Source: WTFY01 sp964614915
Lineage (GTDB): Bacteria > Pseudomonadota > Gammaproteobacteria > UBA4575
Length of the DNA stretch: 64,000 nucleotides
Assembly (NCBI GenBank): GCA_964614915.1
Contig: CAZTNC010000019.1
Location: 248,001-312,000, forward strand
Direction of reading: 5' to 3'
Position numbers and translations under genes: made by a program. Every line of letters starts with the position of its first letter. Positions within the stretch are counted from its first letter, which is position 1. The notes beneath the pieces are model-generated. The model was not told the DNA's origin. It searched no databases and saw only the letters and a program-made list of their open reading frames with translations. Shown here piece after piece: positions 7,338 through 16,665 of this stretch.

Positions 7338-7844
7338 ATGCACGCAGGCATAAAGATTGCCACGGCACTGGGTCTGGTGGGTCTGCTTTGCACTACCCAC
7401 ACCCTCCATGCCGAGGAAGGCGGGAGCTTCAACATGATGACGACCTGGGTGCACGACTACGAAACGATCGAGCGCCCAGGGCGTGCGGTTACCGTCGGCA
7501 CGCTTAAGGGGGTCATGACCATCCTAGAAAGCAGCCACAGCCCCTTCGTGGCAGGTGAGCACAGCCTCTCGAAGTGCCTGGTCTATGCGAAAAGATCAGA
7601 AGACAAGCACAGCCTTGAAGCCCATTGCACCCTGACCGACACCTCGGGTGACAAGTTCCACATGGGCGGGAGACGCCACGGGGGCGACACGGAATCTGGC
7701 GGGGGCGGTGCCGGTGTCTGGAAGTTCCTGGGTGGCACCGGGAAGTATGCCGGGGTGTCCGGAGGCTGTGAGTACAGCGTCGAATACCTGGCAGAAAACT
7801 GGACCGTGAATACGGCCAGGGACTGCAAGTGGCACCGGCAATAG
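7338..7844 (+). CDS. Secreted hypothetical protein
   Basis: A 168-residue protein with a clear Sec signal peptide (hydrophobic residues 5-23, predicted cleavage after the Ala of TLHA near 25). The mature part has three cysteines, a Gly-rich loop near residue 115 and a terminal GTGKYAGVSGGCEY segment reminiscent of small beta-barrel secreted proteins. I do not recognise the family. The ATG at 7338 follows GGGAGAG at good spacing. It is flanked by an 11-base inverted repeat (7174-7184 and 7855-7865). Confidence 0.65.
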   Translation: MHAGIKIATALGLVGLLCTTHTLHAEEGGSFNMMTTWVHDYETIERPGRAVTVGTLKGVMTILESSHSPFVAGEHSLSKCLVYAKRSEDKHSLEAHCTLTDTSGDKFHMGGRRHGGDTESGGGGAGVWKFLGGTGKYAGVSGGCEYSVEYLAENWTVNTARDCKWHRQ

Positions 7845-7894
7845 TCAAGCGATACCGGACCTAGGTCTGCCGGAACTGTCAGCCCCATACAGGC

Positions 7895-8638
7895 TCAGAA
7901 CCTGACTACCTTGTCCGCGACAAAATCCCGGTTCAGAGCGTGGGGGGCATAGCCCCGGGGGTTACACACCACCCGGGTGCCGTCGACCACGTAATCGAAG
8001 GAGTCATGGACGTGGCCATGGATCCACAGGGTCGCCCGGTCCTCACCCATCAGGCTTTCCAGATTGCTGGCAAAAGACGGGGACAGCAGGCTGTCCTCGT
8101 AGCGTCGGGCAATCGAGCGCGATGAAGGTGCGTGGTGTGTCACCACCACCGTTTTGCCGCTGAAGGGCTGGGCCAGCATGGAGGCCAACCATTCCCGGCT
8201 GGCCGTGTGCAGCTGCAAGGCATCCCGGGGGGTAAAACAGCGGCCCTCATGCCCGATGACCGCAAAGTCCGTCATCTGATATTGCGCCTCAAGCATGGCC
8301 GACACCTTGCTTGCCGGGCCGAACAAGGCGAAGTCGGTCCACAGGGTGCTGCCCAGAAATCGCACGCCGTCGATGATCACCTGTTCATCGTTGAGAACAT
8401 GCATGTTCTGCAAGGCCTTCGCCCTCAGTTCATCGATCAGGCCCGTGTGATATCGATAGTACTCGTGGTTGCCCGGCACGTAGATCACGGGCCGGTCGGG
8501 AAACCGCTCCTGTGCCCAGTACAGGCCCTGCAGCCCGACCCCGATATCCCCCGCCAGCACGACGACGTCGGCACTTGTTGCCGGCGGCTCGAAGTCTTCA
8601 AATTCAATGTGCAGGTCATTCAGGACATGGACTTTCAT
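7895..8638 (-). CDS. Calcineurin-like metallophosphoesterase
   Basis: Cytoplasmic metallophosphoesterase of 247 residues with all five blocks: DLHIEF near residue 8, AGDIGVG near 29, PGNHEYY near 54, VTHHAPS near 168 and HGHVHDS near 208. The missing signal peptide and compact size place it with small phosphoesterases of unknown substrate (YkuE/Ser-Thr phosphatase-like). It is distinct from the CpdA-like enzyme upstream. The neighbouring leftward methyltransferase starts upstream, and the two could be co-transcribed over the 92-base gap. Confidence 0.85.
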   Translation of the reverse strand: MKVHVLNDLHIEFEDFEPPATSADVVVLAGDIGVGLQGLYWAQERFPDRPVIYVPGNHEYYRYHTGLIDELRAKALQNMHVLNDEQVIIDGVRFLGSTLWTDFALFGPASKVSAMLEAQYQMTDFAVIGHEGRCFTPRDALQLHTASREWLASMLAQPFSGKTVVVTHHAPSSRSIARRYEDSLLSPSFASNLESLMGEDRATLWIHGHVHDSFDYVVDGTRVVCNPRGYAPHALNRDFVADKVVRF

Positions 8639-8730
8639 CGTATGGCCCTTACAGGGGTGTTCAGAGATACCACCTTACTACAGTTTTGCACGTGCGCCCG
8701 GTCCGGGCAGTTCGTGAAACGAAACGTTCT

Positions 8731-9585
8731 TCAGCCAGGTCGGCGGGCAATGAAACTGTAGTAGTTGCACGAGGCAAAGAAGCGATCCTCCTCGATTGCC
8801 TGGTGCTGCGCGCTGATCCACGCATCGATGTCCGTCTTCGGCACGAGACCGGACTCGGCCATCAATGGCGCGTAGGTATCGGCCATGCTGAGAAAATAGC
8901 TGCCTTGTCCGACCTCCGACATCAGCTCGGAGAGGATCTCGGTCAGCTCGAAACCGACAGCTTCAAGCAACCGGGACATGTGCCGCATGACGACGGGGTT
9001 ATTGAAAACCGTCCGCGCCAGTGCCCAGTCCACACTTCGGCCGATCTCGACATCGTCATACCCATAGGTCAGCGATGCGTAGTCGCCATCGAACACCACC
9101 AGGGTGCCTGCGGGCTTGAGAACCCGGTAGGCTTCCTTCAGAACCGCAGCAGGATCTGTGACGTGGCTGATGACCGTGTGTGCGATCACGGCATCAAAGT
9201 GCCCGGGTTCGAACTGCAGCGCATGCGCATCTCCAACCTCGAACACCAGCCGGTCTTCGAGATTCTCATCACAAGTGAACTGCTTGGCAGCCTCGACCAA
9301 GGTCGGACTCTGGTCGATACCCGTGACATGGATTTGCCTGCCTGTCGTGGAGGCAAGCAGGCGCGCAATGACGCCGGTCCCGGAACCCATCTCAAGCACG
9401 CTGGCATTTTTTGGCAAAAACAACCTCGAGGCGTAGTTCTCGAACAAGCGGATGAACGCAGGTTCCTTGCCACGACTCTCGAGCCGCTCGATCAGGCGAT
9501 GGACGTCATTGGGATTGAGGTCATTGATGAACCGGTGCGGGTCGCGCACTGGCGGAATGGAAGGTGGGTCAGCAGGGGTCGCCAT
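8731..9585 (-). CDS. Class I SAM-dependent methyltransferase
   Basis: A 284-residue Rossmann-fold methyltransferase. The SAM-binding motif VLEMGSGTGVIARLL lies near residue 64, an acidic GIDQSP loop near 87, and the VISHVTDPAAVLKEAYRVLKPGG-type post-motif region near 140. The substrate cannot be read from sequence; the family includes small-molecule O-, N- and arsenite methyltransferases, and no Cys pattern of arsenite enzymes is present. The ATG at 9585 follows GGAG; a GTG-type start at 9624 would add 13 residues. Confidence 0.8.
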   Translation of the reverse strand: MATPADPPSIPPVRDPHRFINDLNPNDVHRLIERLESRGKEPAFIRLFENYASRLFLPKNASVLEMGSGTGVIARLLASTTGRQIHVTGIDQSPTLVEAAKQFTCDENLEDRLVFEVGDAHALQFEPGHFDAVIAHTVISHVTDPAAVLKEAYRVLKPAGTLVVFDGDYASLTYGYDDVEIGRSVDWALARTVFNNPVVMRHMSRLLEAVGFELTEILSELMSEVGQGSYFLSMADTYAPLMAESGLVPKTDIDAWISAQHQAIEEDRFFASCNYYSFIARRPG

Positions 9586-9745
9586 GGGCCACTCCGGTAT
9601 GGGCAGGGCAAAAGTGTACCGCACGAAACCTGCTTGGAAACAGGAATTTCACGTGTACAGAACTAAAGATAGCGGCCAAAACCCAGGATTGCACGGGAGT
9701 CCAATCCGCCTAATCACGCCCGCTCCTAGGCAATCTGAACGGTCC

Positions 9746-12112
9746 TCACTCCTCGCCCGGCTGGGCCATGCGGTAACCGACTCCGCGTTCGGTGAAGATG
9801 TAGGTTGGACGGGTTGCATCATCTCCCAGCTTGCGACGCAGCTTCCTCACGAAAGCACGCACGATCTCGGGGTCACTTGTCTCGCGCCAGCGCCATACCT
9901 GGCGCAGCAAGGACTCGTAAGTCATAACACGTCCTGCATTCTGGGAGAGCACACTGAGCAGATCGAATTCAGTTGCCGTCAACGTCAGTGGGCGGCCTGC
10001 CACGAGCACCCTGCGTTGCTCATAGTGGATCTCCAGATCACCCAGCCGGAAAGGTGCGGGCTTTTGCCGCCTTCGCAATGCTGCAGAGACCCTCGCCGTG
10101 AGTTCTGTCGGCGAGAAGGGTTTGACGATGTAGTCGACGGCCCCGGCTTCCAGGGCTCTTGCGATAGTCTCGTCGCGACCGTATGCGGAGATGAAGATCA
10201 CCGGAATACCGTCGAGCTCGGGAACGGATTTCATCAACTCGATGCCATCTCGCCCGGGCAGTATCAGGTCCAACAGGACCAGCTGTGGCTTTTCGATTTT
10301 GATGATGCGTGGCAGTTCTTCTGAACCGCCAGTCACAAGCGGAGCGTAGCCCGCTTCAGAGAGTGCATCCCGAACGTAGCGCAGTGTCTCCGGATCGTCG
10401 TCCACCACCAGGACACGCACCGGCTCCTCGGCCTTTTGCAGCCCGCCCGAATCCGTCCTGCGCTGATCGGGCACGACGCCACCACCAACTCCCTCTGCGA
10501 GCGGAAGCGTGAACGTGAAGACTGCGCCCTGGCCCAGGCCTCCACTCTTGGCCTGGATGCGGCCCCCGTGCGCCTCGACCAGTCCCTTGCAGATCACCAG
10601 GCCCAGGCCGGTGCTGGCTGCGGCCTGCTCGCCATCGCCACTGGTCGCAGGTGCATGCTTGTGGAACAGGTGGGGTAACTGATCAGGCGAGATCCCCCTA
10701 CCTTCATCCGACACGGAAATCGCGACATGCACTCCATCGAACTCCGCTGAAACCTGGATGGATAATGACTCGGGAGAGTGCTTGGCAGCATTGAAAAAGA
10801 GATTGTTGAGCACTTGAACGATACGCTGTCGGTCGGCCATGACACGCGGCAGATCCGGCGGCAGATCGATACGGATCGTGTGCTTGCCACCACCACTCAG
10901 GAACGTATTTCTGGCCCGGTCAACCAGATCCGTGATTTCCGAGGGCTCGGGTTCGATGGTCAGCGTACCCGCCTTGATACTTCCTGCATCCAGCAAATCG
11001 CTGATCAGGCCGCGCATGTGGTCGGCCTGCCGGTCGATGATGTGGAAGAACTGCCGCATCTCGGCCTGCGGAAGCGGCGATCCGGCACCCAGCACGGAGG
11101 CTGTCGAACCCTTGATGGAAGTGAGCGGTGCCCGCAGCTCATGGCTCACCATATACAGGAACTCGGCCCGCTGGCGTTCCAGCTCCTCCAGGGGAGCCAG
11201 GTCCTGCATGGTGATGACCGCGGATATAATCGTGCCATCCTCGGCATGGATGGGTGTGCCATTGATCAGCGTTTTGACGCTTCGCCCATCGGGGAGGGAG
11301 AGCACAATCTCCTCGGCCCGCACGGTCTCCCCCGTGCTCAGTTCCCGTACAAGCACGAACTCATCCACAGTAATCTCGCGCCCATCGGCACGCGTGTACG
11401 TGATCATTTCCAGCAGTTGGTCTGGAGACCGTCCGGGGATGTGCAGGGCCTCGACGATTCGTCTGGCCTCCTGATTGAACGATACGGGCTTCCCGGTTCT
11501 GACATCGAAGACCACAACCCCGACCGGAGAGGTTTCGATCAAGGCCTCGAGATTGGCACGCGCCTGCTGTTCGGCCCGGTGGATCCGCGCATTCGCGATC
11601 GCCGTGGCTGCCTGCGAGGCAAACAGCATGAGAACCTCCTCATCGTCACCGGTGAACTCCAGCCCACCGGCCTTCTCGGCAAGAAAGAAGTTGCCGACAT
11701 GCACGTCCCGGTGGCGTATCGGCATGGCCTGAAATGTCTTTGAGCGCATCAGGTCCGGGGAATAGCCGAGTGAGGTGACGAAGGCAGGCAGGTCCGACAG
11801 GCTCAGCGGGGTTCCAAGGTCACGGAAGTGTTCGAACAATTGTGGCCCGTCCGGCCAGTCGACAAACTGCTGGCGCTCCTCGGGAGTGAAACCGGAGGTG
11901 ATAAAGTCCAGGATCTGCCCATCGTCATCGATGGTCGTGATGATGCCGTACCGGGAATCGGTCAGGGTGCGGGCACTGTCGACCACCTCCTGCAGGACAG
12001 TGGGCTCATCGAGGCTCGAGCTGATGCGCAGTATGGCTGAACTCAGCCTCGAGATACCCTTGCGCAGTTCCTCGATTTCCAGCTTCCGCTCATCCGGATT
12101 GTCCACTGCCAT
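9746..12112 (-). CDS. Single-chain histidine kinase/response regulator with DNA-binding domain
   Basis: A 788-residue cytoplasmic signalling protein that carries a complete two-component system in one chain. It has a GAF domain (about 30-178), a PAS domain (188-305), HisKA with phosphoacceptor His324 in SHELRAPL, HATPase_c (about 425-540, with DEGRG and GLGLVICKG boxes), a receiver (565-680, phosphoacceptor Asp615, conserved Lys664) and an OmpR-type winged helix (690-785). No membrane helix is present, so it senses an internal signal through GAF/PAS. Fusion of kinase and DNA-binding output is unusual because phosphotransfer and promoter binding must occur in one polypeptide. The target is unknown; the upstream 290 bases and its own promoter are candidates. 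Confidence 0.9.
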   Translation of the reverse strand: MAVDNPDERKLEIEELRKGISRLSSAILRISSSLDEPTVLQEVVDSARTLTDSRYGIITTIDDDGQILDFITSGFTPEERQQFVDWPDGPQLFEHFRDLGTPLSLSDLPAFVTSLGYSPDLMRSKTFQAMPIRHRDVHVGNFFLAEKAGGLEFTGDDEEVLMLFASQAATAIANARIHRAEQQARANLEALIETSPVGVVVFDVRTGKPVSFNQEARRIVEALHIPGRSPDQLLEMITYTRADGREITVDEFVLVRELSTGETVRAEEIVLSLPDGRSVKTLINGTPIHAEDGTIISAVITMQDLAPLEELERQRAEFLYMVSHELRAPLTSIKGSTASVLGAGSPLPQAEMRQFFHIIDRQADHMRGLISDLLDAGSIKAGTLTIEPEPSEITDLVDRARNTFLSGGGKHTIRIDLPPDLPRVMADRQRIVQVLNNLFFNAAKHSPESLSIQVSAEFDGVHVAISVSDEGRGISPDQLPHLFHKHAPATSGDGEQAAASTGLGLVICKGLVEAHGGRIQAKSGGLGQGAVFTFTLPLAEGVGGGVVPDQRRTDSGGLQKAEEPVRVLVVDDDPETLRYVRDALSEAGYAPLVTGGSEELPRIIKIEKPQLVLLDLILPGRDGIELMKSVPELDGIPVIFISAYGRDETIARALEAGAVDYIVKPFSPTELTARVSAALRRRQKPAPFRLGDLEIHYEQRRVLVAGRPLTLTATEFDLLSVLSQNAGRVMTYESLLRQVWRWRETSDPEIVRAFVRKLRRKLGDDATRPTYIFTERGVGYRMAQPGEE

Positions 12113-12311
12113 CTCCTTTGATCAGGAACATGTGGCGCGTAGTATCGCATATGTTCATGCAATAATCATGGCATTCCCTGTATATATCACGCCATGTTCA
12201 CAAATATTTTGCTAGATTGATCTTCGTCACACTTTGCTCGACAGCGCCTGCATGTCGCACGGTGTGACAAATCCAACAAGGGGGAACTAGATTCTGCACG
12301 ACTTGTGCATT

Positions 12312-12347
12312 CGCCCTGGGGTCTTTGCTAGCGTCTCCCCCAGGGCG
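12312..12347. terminator. Strong hairpin after the conjugation cluster
   Basis: CGCCCTGGGG (12312-12321) pairs with CCCCAGGGCG (12338-12347) around a 16-base loop. It lies between the 3' end of the TraG-like gene and the kinase promoter. No T-run follows on either strand, so it may be a Rho-assisted terminator or an mRNA 3'-end stabiliser rather than a classical intrinsic terminator. Confidence 0.5.
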
Positions 12348-12391
12348 TAATTTCCCCCGAATCCTGCGGACAAAGTACCGAACGGCATGAA

Positions 12392-12407
12392 ATCCCATGC
12401 ATGGGAT
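12392..12407. repeat. 16-base perfect palindrome next to traG stop
   Basis: ATCCCATGCATGGGAT reads identically on both strands and lies two bases beyond the TraG-like stop codon. It could be a protein-binding site or part of a 3'-end structure. Function unknown. Confidence 0.5.
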
Positions 12408-12409
12408 GG

Positions 12410-13963
12410 CTATCGTCTCAATACCGCCTTGCCCATGCCCCCGCCAAAGCGCCCGGCATCGTCGCCCGCGCGGGCCAGCGGCGAGGTGGCGACAGCGATC
12501 GAGCGGCCGATATGCATACCCGCCCAGGTCATCATGGCACTCCACAACAGCGGCAGACCGAGATACAGGCTGGTGGTGATCATGTTGAGCAGCATGCGCT
12601 TGAGATCGTGCTCACCCGGATTGGCGAACACCTGCAAGAAGACATTGACGTCCGGGTACATGGACAGGATCAGGTTCTGGTCGACCCACAGGGCCAGATA
12701 CCACAGCACGCTCCAGAACTTGACGGTAAAGATCGCAAGCGCTCCGGTGACCATCATCGACAGTGAATACCGCGACAGCACCACCACCATCGGCAGCAGT
12801 GCGTAGATGCCGAGCAGCAGCACCGCCTGCACCATGGGCAGGGCCTGCAGCACCGTGGTGACGGTTACGGAAAACAGTGCCGAGGCGGACACGATCCCGC
12901 CGGCGGCAAGGCCTCCCTTGAGCCACTGCTCGGCAGTACCGAGCCAGCCTGCGTGCCCGGAATTGCGTGCCACCAAATCGTTGTTCGACCACACCGGGGG
13001 CGCATTCGCCAGCACGGCACGTGCGGCGGTATCCAGGTGCTGCTCGTGAGCCAGTGCCGGGGCGACCGACACCACCAGACCGGAGAAACCCGCCGAGGTA
13101 AGATCCGCTTGCGCCACCAGTTTCCGGCGCAGCCCGATGCTGGCCTCTTCCCACCATTGCTTGCACCAGGGTTTGCCCCAGCGAGGCGTGCTCCCCGGCG
13201 GGTACTCGCTGTCGCGCACCGCATCGAACGCCCAGCCCGGCACCGGCATGGAAGGCCGAATCGCATCGTAGTAGCCGGGGATCTCGCGGTAGACGTGCGA
13301 GCCCATCCAGTCCGGGTCCGCGGGACCGTAGGTGCCTAGCAACGACTGAATGGCGGGACCGTCCGGGCGCTCGGCGAGATACCTCGAGCGTGCCACCACG
13401 TAGCACTGGCTGAAGAAATCACCCGCCTCGCGGCGCAGGACGGGATCGGCGATAGTGGCCAAGCGGGCCTGCTGCTCGTAGGTGCGAAGATCGCTAACCG
13501 AAGGCAGGCCCTCGACCACGGCATGGTTGAGTCCCGAGGCAATGGCGAGCACCGCGTACCACCAGACCGGTACATGCACCAGACTTGGAGCCCCGGCGAA
13601 GCCCGAGGTGCCGAAGCTGCTTTGCGGGCTTGCCACGGTGGCAGTGACCGGACTCGGATCGAGCAGGCTCGGCGGCGGCGTGTAGGCCAGCGTGCTGGCT
13701 TCAAGCGGTGCCAAGGCCGCCGGCTGGCCCGCCAGCACCACTACCAGCAAGGCCATGAACAGCTGGATCTCCATGCGCCGCAGGGACAGTGCTGGGGCGT
13801 TGCCAAACTCACCGCCTTCGGCCGGCTCACGCCAGTGGTCGATGAGGATGCCGAGGAAGGGTAAAAACACGATGCCGGTCCCGACCAACACCTCCCAGAA
13901 GATGTTGTAGAAGGTCCAGCCGAACAGGGTGGTGAACAGCTCAAGATAGCTGTCGACGCTCAT
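12410..13963 (-). CDS. ICE conjugal transfer protein, TraG N-terminal family
   Basis: A 517-residue inner-membrane protein of the integrative-conjugative-element T4SS (TraG-N type, as in PFGI-1/ICEclc elements), implicated in mating-pair stabilisation and entry exclusion. Hydrophobic segments occur near residues 14-40, 70-90 and 145-165, with a cluster of four or five between 360 and 490 that includes the SLYLGLPLLWSAMMTWAG segment. The C-terminus is Gly/Arg-rich. Its ATG overlaps the stop of the upstream small gene (ATGA), and an in-frame upstream start at 14035 is rejected for that reason. It is the last gene of the leftward transfer operon and is followed by a hairpin. Confidence 0.87.
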   Translation of the reverse strand: MSVDSYLELFTTLFGWTFYNIFWEVLVGTGIVFLPFLGILIDHWREPAEGGEFGNAPALSLRRMEIQLFMALLVVVLAGQPAALAPLEASTLAYTPPPSLLDPSPVTATVASPQSSFGTSGFAGAPSLVHVPVWWYAVLAIASGLNHAVVEGLPSVSDLRTYEQQARLATIADPVLRREAGDFFSQCYVVARSRYLAERPDGPAIQSLLGTYGPADPDWMGSHVYREIPGYYDAIRPSMPVPGWAFDAVRDSEYPPGSTPRWGKPWCKQWWEEASIGLRRKLVAQADLTSAGFSGLVVSVAPALAHEQHLDTAARAVLANAPPVWSNNDLVARNSGHAGWLGTAEQWLKGGLAAGGIVSASALFSVTVTTVLQALPMVQAVLLLGIYALLPMVVVLSRYSLSMMVTGALAIFTVKFWSVLWYLALWVDQNLILSMYPDVNVFLQVFANPGEHDLKRMLLNMITTSLYLGLPLLWSAMMTWAGMHIGRSIAVATSPLARAGDDAGRFGGGMGKAVLRR

Positions 13964-14307
13964 AGCCCCACCACGACCGCAATGAAATGGCGCAGCAACT
14001 GCTGGCCAAGCAGTGCCTCGATCACGACCATCCAAGCGACCAAACGCCAGTGCCGGGCCAGGCGGTGCTTCAAAACATGGGCATCGATGCGCCCTGCACG
14101 ATGCCGCAGGTACAGCAACCCGAATCCACCGACAGTAATCAGGGCCAGTGCACCCAGCCTAGCTGTGGTCAGGAACGGCTGCCAGGACTCAAGGTGCGCC
14201 TGCACGCTGAGCACGGATGAAACCTGCACCGAATGCCAGAGCGTAAATCCTGTGATCGCTGCCAGCCCCAGTGCCAGCAGGCTCAGCCATACACGTGCCA
14301 GACGCAT
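13960..14307 (-). CDS. Small ICE membrane protein between TIGR03755 and TraG
   Basis: A 115-residue protein with three hydrophobic segments (about 3-22, 43-62 and 86-110) and a basic middle (RHRAGRIDAHVLKHRLARHWR). It lies 7 bases after the TIGR03755-like gene and overlaps the TraG-like start by 4 bases, so it belongs to the transfer operon. Comparable unnamed membrane proteins occupy this slot in related elements; its role is unknown. A GTG start a few codons upstream, overlapping the previous gene, is an alternative. Confidence 0.7.
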   Translation of the reverse strand: MRLARVWLSLLALGLAAITGFTLWHSVQVSSVLSVQAHLESWQPFLTTARLGALALITVGGFGLLYLRHRAGRIDAHVLKHRLARHWRLVAWMVVIEALLGQQLLRHFIAVVVGL

Positions 14308-14314
14308 GCGCAGA

Positions 14315-15658
14315 TCAGGGCACCCGGCCACGCACCAGGGGCCTTGGATCGAGGTTGGGTGCTTCGGGGATTTGCAGGGATGCGCGCCTTCGTGCTTGCG
14401 CACGTTCAAGCAGTACGCCTGCGGTCTCGGAGACGATTTCGCGGCGCACGCGGGTCTCAAACAGCAGGCTTTCGATCTCGCGGTCGAGTTCTGCGATCGA
14501 GGCATCGGCATGCTCGCGTGCGACCTCGGTGGCATAGACCTCAGGGACCTGGCGGCCAGTCAGCAGGAGGCGGCGTGCAAGCAGGGCTTTCTCCACCGTG
14601 CGCGCGGTGCTGATCTCGGATACCAGGCGACCCATGACCAGCGACTGCTCGGCGACCGGCATCTCCCGAACCGCCTCGATCAACTGCCTCGTGACGGCTA
14701 CCCCGGGGGCTGCGACCTGTTCCAGGTTGGCCAGGGTCGGCGGGTTCGTCCCGCTGACCAGGCGCTGCAACTCGAGTGTCACCGTGCCCGATTCCTGGTG
14801 CAGCTTGGGCAACAGCCCGGTGCCGGGGATGCTGTCCTTGCGACAGGTATCGCAGGTGGTCACGATGTTCTCACCGACCACATCCACCACCCAGCGCTGG
14901 GCCTCGGCCGGGGTATTCCAGACTTCGGGCAGACGCGAGCCCGGCAGGGGCGGGGCCGCAGTGCTCGCGGTGACCGGGCGGTTCAGGTTGATATTGTAGC
15001 CGGCCTTGACGATGTCCCCGGTGAACTCCAACACCGGCTGGGCCGAACCCCCGGCCAGCCCGCCGATCCAGGGCACGCCGTTGTCGCCGTTGGCCGCCTC
15101 CACGGAAGCCTGTGCACTCACCGCATCGTTGCCGCCGATACCCATCTCGCGCTTCCAGTCATTGCCCTTGGACAAGACGATGAGATCGGCATAGGGATTC
15201 TTGCCCTGGGCGATTTCGGTTTCCATCTGCTGGCAGGACTTGGTGGCAAGAGACAGGGTTTCCTCGGCCTTGATCAGCGCGTTCTGGAACAGGTCATACA
15301 GGCCCGGGTTGGCGCGCTGCAGGATCAGGGCCGGCAATGCGGCCAACGCCGCGGTTGCGGCGTTGGTCATGGCCCCCATCATGCGATCCACCCCGGCGCC
15401 GATTTCATTGAGCGTATTGGTGACGGCGACCACCGGGTCGAACTGCGCGCAGCTGTAGCCCAGCCCCAGTTGCGCAGAGCCACCGAGGGTGACCGAGACC
15501 ACCGACGGGTTGGCTGGCCTTGAGATCGGGCGGGCCCCGCCGATTTCGTAGTACCAGAAGCCGTCTTCGGTCGGGGCCATGACGGCCGACAGGCCCCCCG
15601 GCATACACAGGATCACAAGTGCAATACCCATTCCCAGGCCCATCCTCCGGCAACTCAT
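14315..15658 (-). CDS. ICE conjugation protein, TIGR03755-like
   Basis: A 447-residue exported protein of the conjugation apparatus, in the family annotated as integrating conjugative element protein PFL_4711 (TIGR03755). A signal peptide covers about residues 5-25 (MGIALVILCMPGG). The mature domain has an YYEIGG start, a Cys-containing QLGLGYSCAQFDP segment, a CDTCRKD motif near 255 and a long Glu/Arg-rich helical C-terminus suggestive of coiled coil. It is probably periplasmic, TraH-like in position. Start and stop overlap the neighbours by ATGA-type junctions (overlap with the TIGR03756-like gene at 15655-15658). Confidence 0.85.
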   Translation of the reverse strand: MSCRRMGLGMGIALVILCMPGGLSAVMAPTEDGFWYYEIGGARPISRPANPSVVSVTLGGSAQLGLGYSCAQFDPVVAVTNTLNEIGAGVDRMMGAMTNAATAALAALPALILQRANPGLYDLFQNALIKAEETLSLATKSCQQMETEIAQGKNPYADLIVLSKGNDWKREMGIGGNDAVSAQASVEAANGDNGVPWIGGLAGGSAQPVLEFTGDIVKAGYNINLNRPVTASTAAPPLPGSRLPEVWNTPAEAQRWVVDVVGENIVTTCDTCRKDSIPGTGLLPKLHQESGTVTLELQRLVSGTNPPTLANLEQVAAPGVAVTRQLIEAVREMPVAEQSLVMGRLVSEISTARTVEKALLARRLLLTGRQVPEVYATEVAREHADASIAELDREIESLLFETRVRREIVSETAGVLLERAQARRRASLQIPEAPNLDPRPLVRGRVP

Positions 15659-16665
15659 GGCGGGTAGACCATCCAGTCGACGTTGAACAGGAACCACTGC
15701 CCGCGGCGCCTGCAGCACTGGTAGGGGCGCCACAGGGTCCAGGCATAGTCCCCGCCCGCATCCACGAGCCCACCACCCCAGCTTGTGGCATCTCCCCGAT
15801 CATCGTCGCCGAACACATCGCAGCCGGACTCGGGCTGAGGCAAGAGCCGCTGCCACTGGCCGCTGCGCCCATCACCCTCGATGAGCGCGCCCGGCGGCCA
15901 CATGCGCTGGCCGGAAGCGGACGATCCGGCTAGTGCGACATAGACGTGCGGCTGCAGGCGCCGGGTGACGATATCGCCTGCACGCTGTGCGATCACGGCT
16001 GCGGCCTTGGGCTCATCGGATTGCGTGATCCAGCCGGTTCGCGGGTACACGGACCCCCAGGTCTGCAAGGCACCCTCACCGATCTCGCGAAGCCCCGGCA
16101 GAAGACTTGCCGGGTACAGCATCTCGGGCAGCGCCGAGCGCCAGGCCAGCGCATCTATGCCGGACTGGAAGTACGGCACGAAGGGGCGGGCCTGCGAGCC
16201 GCACATCAATCCCGGCACCGGCAGTTGCGTGAGCGGGTGGCCGATCACATCGGCCTCGCGAAACATCAGGTTCGTGTGCGAGCGAAGTCGGCCTTCGGTG
16301 CGGTTGCCGGCACTTCCGGGTGTCACCGAAAGCAAAGAACCCAGCAGCCCGCGAACGGTGGCCTTTTGCGCCATGCCGAGGGTGGCGCGGATCTCGCGCC
16401 AGGGATTTCCGCCAAGCTCGTTGTAGCTTGCAACCACCAGGTCTGGATTGTAATGACCGATCTTGAGCGAGCTGCGCACCCGACAGCCCCGCCATGTACA
16501 GCGAAGCCAGAAACAGGTACCAATTGGCATCCACTGCATGCAGGAGGGAGCAGCGGCCGTGGTCCGTGCAAGGATCTGCGCGGTATTAATGGAACCGCCC
16601 GGGGCCGGGCCCGAAAGGCCTGCGAAAAGAACCAATGCCAGAACACTGCGCCCGGTTCGGTTCAT
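15655..16665 (-). CDS. ICE conjugation protein, TIGR03756-like (TraU-type)
   Basis: A 336-residue exported protein matching the ICE TIGR03756 family, related to TraU of F-type systems and acting in the periplasm or outer membrane during pilus assembly and DNA transfer. It has a signal peptide at residues 1-24 and is rich in Cys, as TraU is: CMQWMPIGTCFWLRCTWRGC near residues 42-61, GLMCGSQ near 152 and a C-terminal PYQCCRRRG. Disulfide formation is therefore likely, consistent with periplasmic location. The start overlaps the stop of the TIGR03757-like gene by 4 bases. Confidence 0.86.
   Translation of the reverse strand: MNRTGRSVLALVLFAGLSGPAPGGSINTAQILARTTAAAPSCMQWMPIGTCFWLRCTWRGCRVRSSLKIGHYNPDLVVASYNELGGNPWREIRATLGMAQKATVRGLLGSLLSVTPGSAGNRTEGRLRSHTNLMFREADVIGHPLTQLPVPGLMCGSQARPFVPYFQSGIDALAWRSALPEMLYPASLLPGLREIGEGALQTWGSVYPRTGWITQSDEPKAAAVIAQRAGDIVTRRLQPHVYVALAGSSASGQRMWPPGALIEGDGRSGQWQRLLPQPESGCDVFGDDDRGDATSWGGGLVDAGGDYAWTLWRPYQCCRRRGQWFLFNVDWMVYPP

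Noticed and set aside
13982..15523. 513-codon rightward open frame
   Set aside because: It opposes the TIGR03755-like and adjacent transfer genes, which overlap each other by ATGA junctions and have family motifs.
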